A program made the translations under genes and the position numbers. The notes below the pieces were generated by a model, which worked only from the letters and a program-made list of their open reading frames with translations, searched no databases and was not told the DNA's origin. A DNA stretch of 7,501 nt from Cellvibrionales bacterium UBA1854 (GTDB taxonomy: Bacteria > Pseudomonadota > Gammaproteobacteria > Pseudomonadales > Porticoccaceae): positions 4,440 through 11,940 of the forward strand of contig DDII01000050.1 of NCBI GenBank assembly GCA_002338445.1. Direction: 5' to 3'. Shown in pieces: positions 5,772-7,501 of the stretch; the first letter of the stretch is position 1; every line of letters begins with the position of its first letter.

Positions 5772-6810
5772 TTATATTAAGTTTTTGTTGCCCGCTGTGC
5801 TGGCCCGATGCAGGGTTAGGCAATCCAAAATGTTCATATGACTGTCTTGTAGCAATTCTACCCCGAGAGGTCCTGGTCAAGTAGCCTTGCTGTATAAGGT
5901 AAGGCTCTATAACATCCTCGATAGTGCCGCGCTCCTCACTCAGAGCCGCTGAAATACTATCAACACCAACAGGACCGCCGTCAAACTTTTCAATCAGCGT
6001 CAACAGTAGTCTGCGATCAAGATGGTCAAACCCTCTTCTATCCACACTCAGCATATTTAAAGCAGAATCTGAGATCATCTCATCAACAAATCCATCTCCC
6101 TTGACCTCTGCATAATCACGTACTCTCCTTAAAAGGCGATTAGCAATCCTTGGGGTCCCTCTGGCCCGTCGCGCCACCTCTCGCGCACCGCTAGTGTTTA
6201 CTTTCACACCGAGAATAGTTGCAGCACGCATCACTATCGAGGTTAGGTCTTCTACGGAATAAAACTCTAAACGCTGCACAATCCCAAAACGATCACGTAG
6301 CGGAGAGGTTAATAAACCTGCCCTGGTGGTGGCACCCACTAACGTGAAAGGTGGAAGATCAATTTTCATTGAGCGCGCCGCAGGACCCTCACCGATAATA
6401 AAATCTAAGTTGAAATCCTCCATAGCCGGATAGAGAATCTCTTCAACGACTGAGCTTAATCTATGAATTTCGTCAATGAACAAGACATCGCCTGGATCAA
6501 GGTTAGTCATCAACGCAGCTATGTCTCCAGGCTTTTCAAGTACAGGCCCTGATGTTGTCTTTAAATTCACACCCATCTCATTCGCAATGATATGCGCAAG
6601 GGTCGTTTTCCCTAACCCGGGTGGACCAAAAACTAGGCAATGATCTAATGGCTCAGAGCGACGCCGAGCCGCCTCAATAAATATTTCTAGTTGCTCTTTT
6701 ACCGCCGCTTGCCCAACATAATCCTCAAGAGAGAGAGGCCGGAGGGCCCTGTCATACTTTTCCTCATTTCCCTCTACAAAAGCTGATATGAGTCTGTCTG
6801 TTTCAATCAT
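5761..6810 (-). CDS. ruvB: Holliday junction DNA helicase RuvB
   Basis: RuvB is the AAA+ ATPase that forms hexameric rings on RuvA-bound Holliday junctions and pumps DNA to drive branch migration. The 349 residues compare with 336 in E. coli and align along their length. Visible motifs are Walker A GPPGLGKT (62-69), Walker B FIDEIH (111-116), sensor 1 GATTR (159-163), the LRDRFG segment with the trans-acting arginine finger R174, sensor 2 GTPRIANRLLRR (218-229), and the C-terminal winged-helix DNA-binding stretch RTSRGR (313-318). The ATG start gives MIETDRLIS, the family's usual N-terminus. Its ribosome site is weak (GGA about 9 bases upstream). The gap to ruvA is 103 bases, longer than the near-contiguous E. 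coli arrangement. The 3' end overlaps ybgC by 11 bases. About 15 extra polar residues at the C-terminus lie beyond the conserved fold. Confidence 0.98.
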   Translation of the reverse strand: MIETDRLISAFVEGNEEKYDRALRPLSLEDYVGQAAVKEQLEIFIEAARRRSEPLDHCLVFGPPGLGKTTLAHIIANEMGVNLKTTSGPVLEKPGDIAALMTNLDPGDVLFIDEIHRLSSVVEEILYPAMEDFNLDFIIGEGPAARSMKIDLPPFTLVGATTRAGLLTSPLRDRFGIVQRLEFYSVEDLTSIVMRAATILGVKVNTSGAREVARRARGTPRIANRLLRRVRDYAEVKGDGFVDEMISDSALNMLSVDRRGFDHLDRRLLLTLIEKFDGGPVGVDSISAALSEERGTIEDVIEPYLIQQGYLTRTSRGRIATRQSYEHFGLPNPASGQHSGQQKLNINDG

Positions 6811-6837
6811 AACTTATCCAAGCTTTTCATAGTCTAA

Positions 6838-6847
6838 ATGATATCAT
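6838..6847. repeat. 10-base perfect palindrome in the ruvA-ruvB gap
   Basis: ATGATATCAT lies 27 bases upstream of the ruvB ATG, inside the 103-base ruvA-ruvB gap. It does not match the LexA box pattern (CTGT-N8-ACAG). It may be an operator half-buried in a weak promoter (TTGAGA, 15 bases, TATGAA) or chance in AT-rich DNA. Confidence 0.25.
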
Positions 6848-6913
6848 CTCAAGCCAGACTCCGCCTAAAAATCTATTTTAATAATACATCCAGCTAATTT
6901 ATCGAGTCGTGTC

Positions 6914-7501
6914 TCATATTGATTTACCCGATATTGACCGTTTGAGAGCACCCTTTATTAAGTCCTCGGTAGTTGTAAAACCGCTGTGCGCAATGCCACT
7001 GACCATCTTGCTCGCCTCTTGCGGTCTATATCCTAGGGCAATCAAAGCAGTCTCAGCCTCTCTGAATATAGCGGAACTGCTTACACTTTCAGAAGATGAT
7101 TTCTCAACGACTTCATCATTTGTTAATGATAATAACTTATCCTTAATCTCGATTATAAGACGCTCTGCTGTTTTTTTTCCGACCCCCGGAAGAGAAACAA
7201 GACTTTTCAAATCATTCTTTTGAACACATTGGGCAAACTCAGCCGCCGTCATTCCAGATAAAATAGCTAATCCTAGCTTTGGACCTACGCCATTTACTTT
7301 GATTAAGTGACGAAACAATTTTCGCTCGTCATGAGTCGTAAAGCCAAAGAGTAACTGTGCATCTTCGCGAACAACAAAATGGGTGAGAAGTTTTATTTTA
7401 GATCCAATCTCTGGAGTATCAAAAAGGCTCGTCAATGAGACCATCACCTCATAGCCAACGCCATTAACATCAACCAAAAGACTATCAGACTGCTTTTCTA
7501 C
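6914..7501 (-). CDS. ruvA: Holliday junction branch migration protein RuvA (5' end outside window)
   Basis: RuvA binds four-way DNA junctions as a tetramer or octamer and loads the RuvB motor for branch migration in recombinational repair. The reading frame is open to the last base of the window. The first visible residues, VEKQSDSLLVDVNGVGYEV, match the family shortly after the usual N-terminus, so about nine residues are missing and the TTG at 7475-7477 is internal. In the 195 visible residues, the OB-fold domain I covers roughly 1-55. Two helix-hairpin-helix DNA-binding motifs follow: KVNGVGPKLG (about 68-77) and SLPGVGKKTAERL (about 103-115). A Ser- and acid-rich linker (about 126-145) leads to the RuvB-binding domain III, with ALGYRPQEA near 155-163. 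The restored length of about 204 residues fits the family (E. coli 203). The ruvA promoter, and any LexA box, would lie outside the window. Confidence 0.97.
   Translation of the reverse strand, partial: VEKQSDSLLVDVNGVGYEVMVSLTSLFDTPEIGSKIKLLTHFVVREDAQLLFGFTTHDERKLFRHLIKVNGVGPKLGLAILSGMTAAEFAQCVQKNDLKSLVSLPGVGKKTAERLIIEIKDKLLSLTNDEVVEKSSSESVSSSAIFREAETALIALGYRPQEASKMVSGIAHSGFTTTEDLIKGALKRSISGKSI

Noticed and set aside
6914..7477. RuvA starting at the TTG codon 7475-7477
   Set aside because: The frame is open upstream and the preceding residues VEKQSDSL match the RuvA family, so this TTG is an internal leucine codon.

Overview
The window carries a well-preserved housekeeping block of a gammaproteobacterium, all on the minus strand, followed by about 720 bases with no recognisable protein gene. 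In transcription order, from high to low coordinates, the genes are ruvA (5' end cut by the window edge), ruvB, ybgC, tolQ, tolR, tolA, tolB, pal and cpoB/ybgF. Having ruvAB directly upstream of ybgC-tolQRAB-pal-cpoB is the order known from Pseudomonas and relatives, whereas E. coli keeps ruvAB elsewhere. The base composition is only moderately GC and the proteins are clearly diverged from both E. coli and Pseudomonas. I therefore suggest a free-living, Pseudomonadales-like gammaproteobacterium, without naming a genus.

Region 6811-7501 holds ruvA and a 103-base gap; 5761-6810 is ruvB. RuvAB is the Holliday-junction branch-migration motor. From 725 to 5771 the genes are packed tightly: ruvB and ybgC overlap by 11 bases, and the gaps are 13 bases from ybgC to tolQ, 18 to tolR, 3 to tolA and 2 to tolB. 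This suggests one transcript with translational coupling. TolQ and TolR form the inner-membrane proton-driven motor, TolA spans the periplasm, TolB and the lipoprotein Pal sit at the outer membrane and peptidoglycan, and CpoB links Tol function to septal cell-wall synthesis. YbgC is the thioesterase that usually accompanies the cluster. All key catalytic and motor residues I could check are present, so these genes look functional.

Region 1-724 is the unusual part. It holds two separate 5' halves of tRNA-Lys genes on the same strand as cpoB (197-234 and 500-540). Each breaks off at or just after the anticodon loop and has no 3' half in the window. In E. coli and P. aeruginosa, tRNA-Lys genes lie downstream of this same cluster, and in P. 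aeruginosa one is a known island integration site. Between and beyond the fragments are short direct repeats resembling integrase arm sites (300-330) and a cluster of dyads sharing a TGTGCAC-like word (43-191). The most economical reading is a tRNA-Lys locus damaged by repeated insertion and loss of mobile elements, possibly with an element end still running off the left edge. No integrase or other mobile-element gene is visible, so this is inference. I see no evidence for a complete new multi-gene system here.
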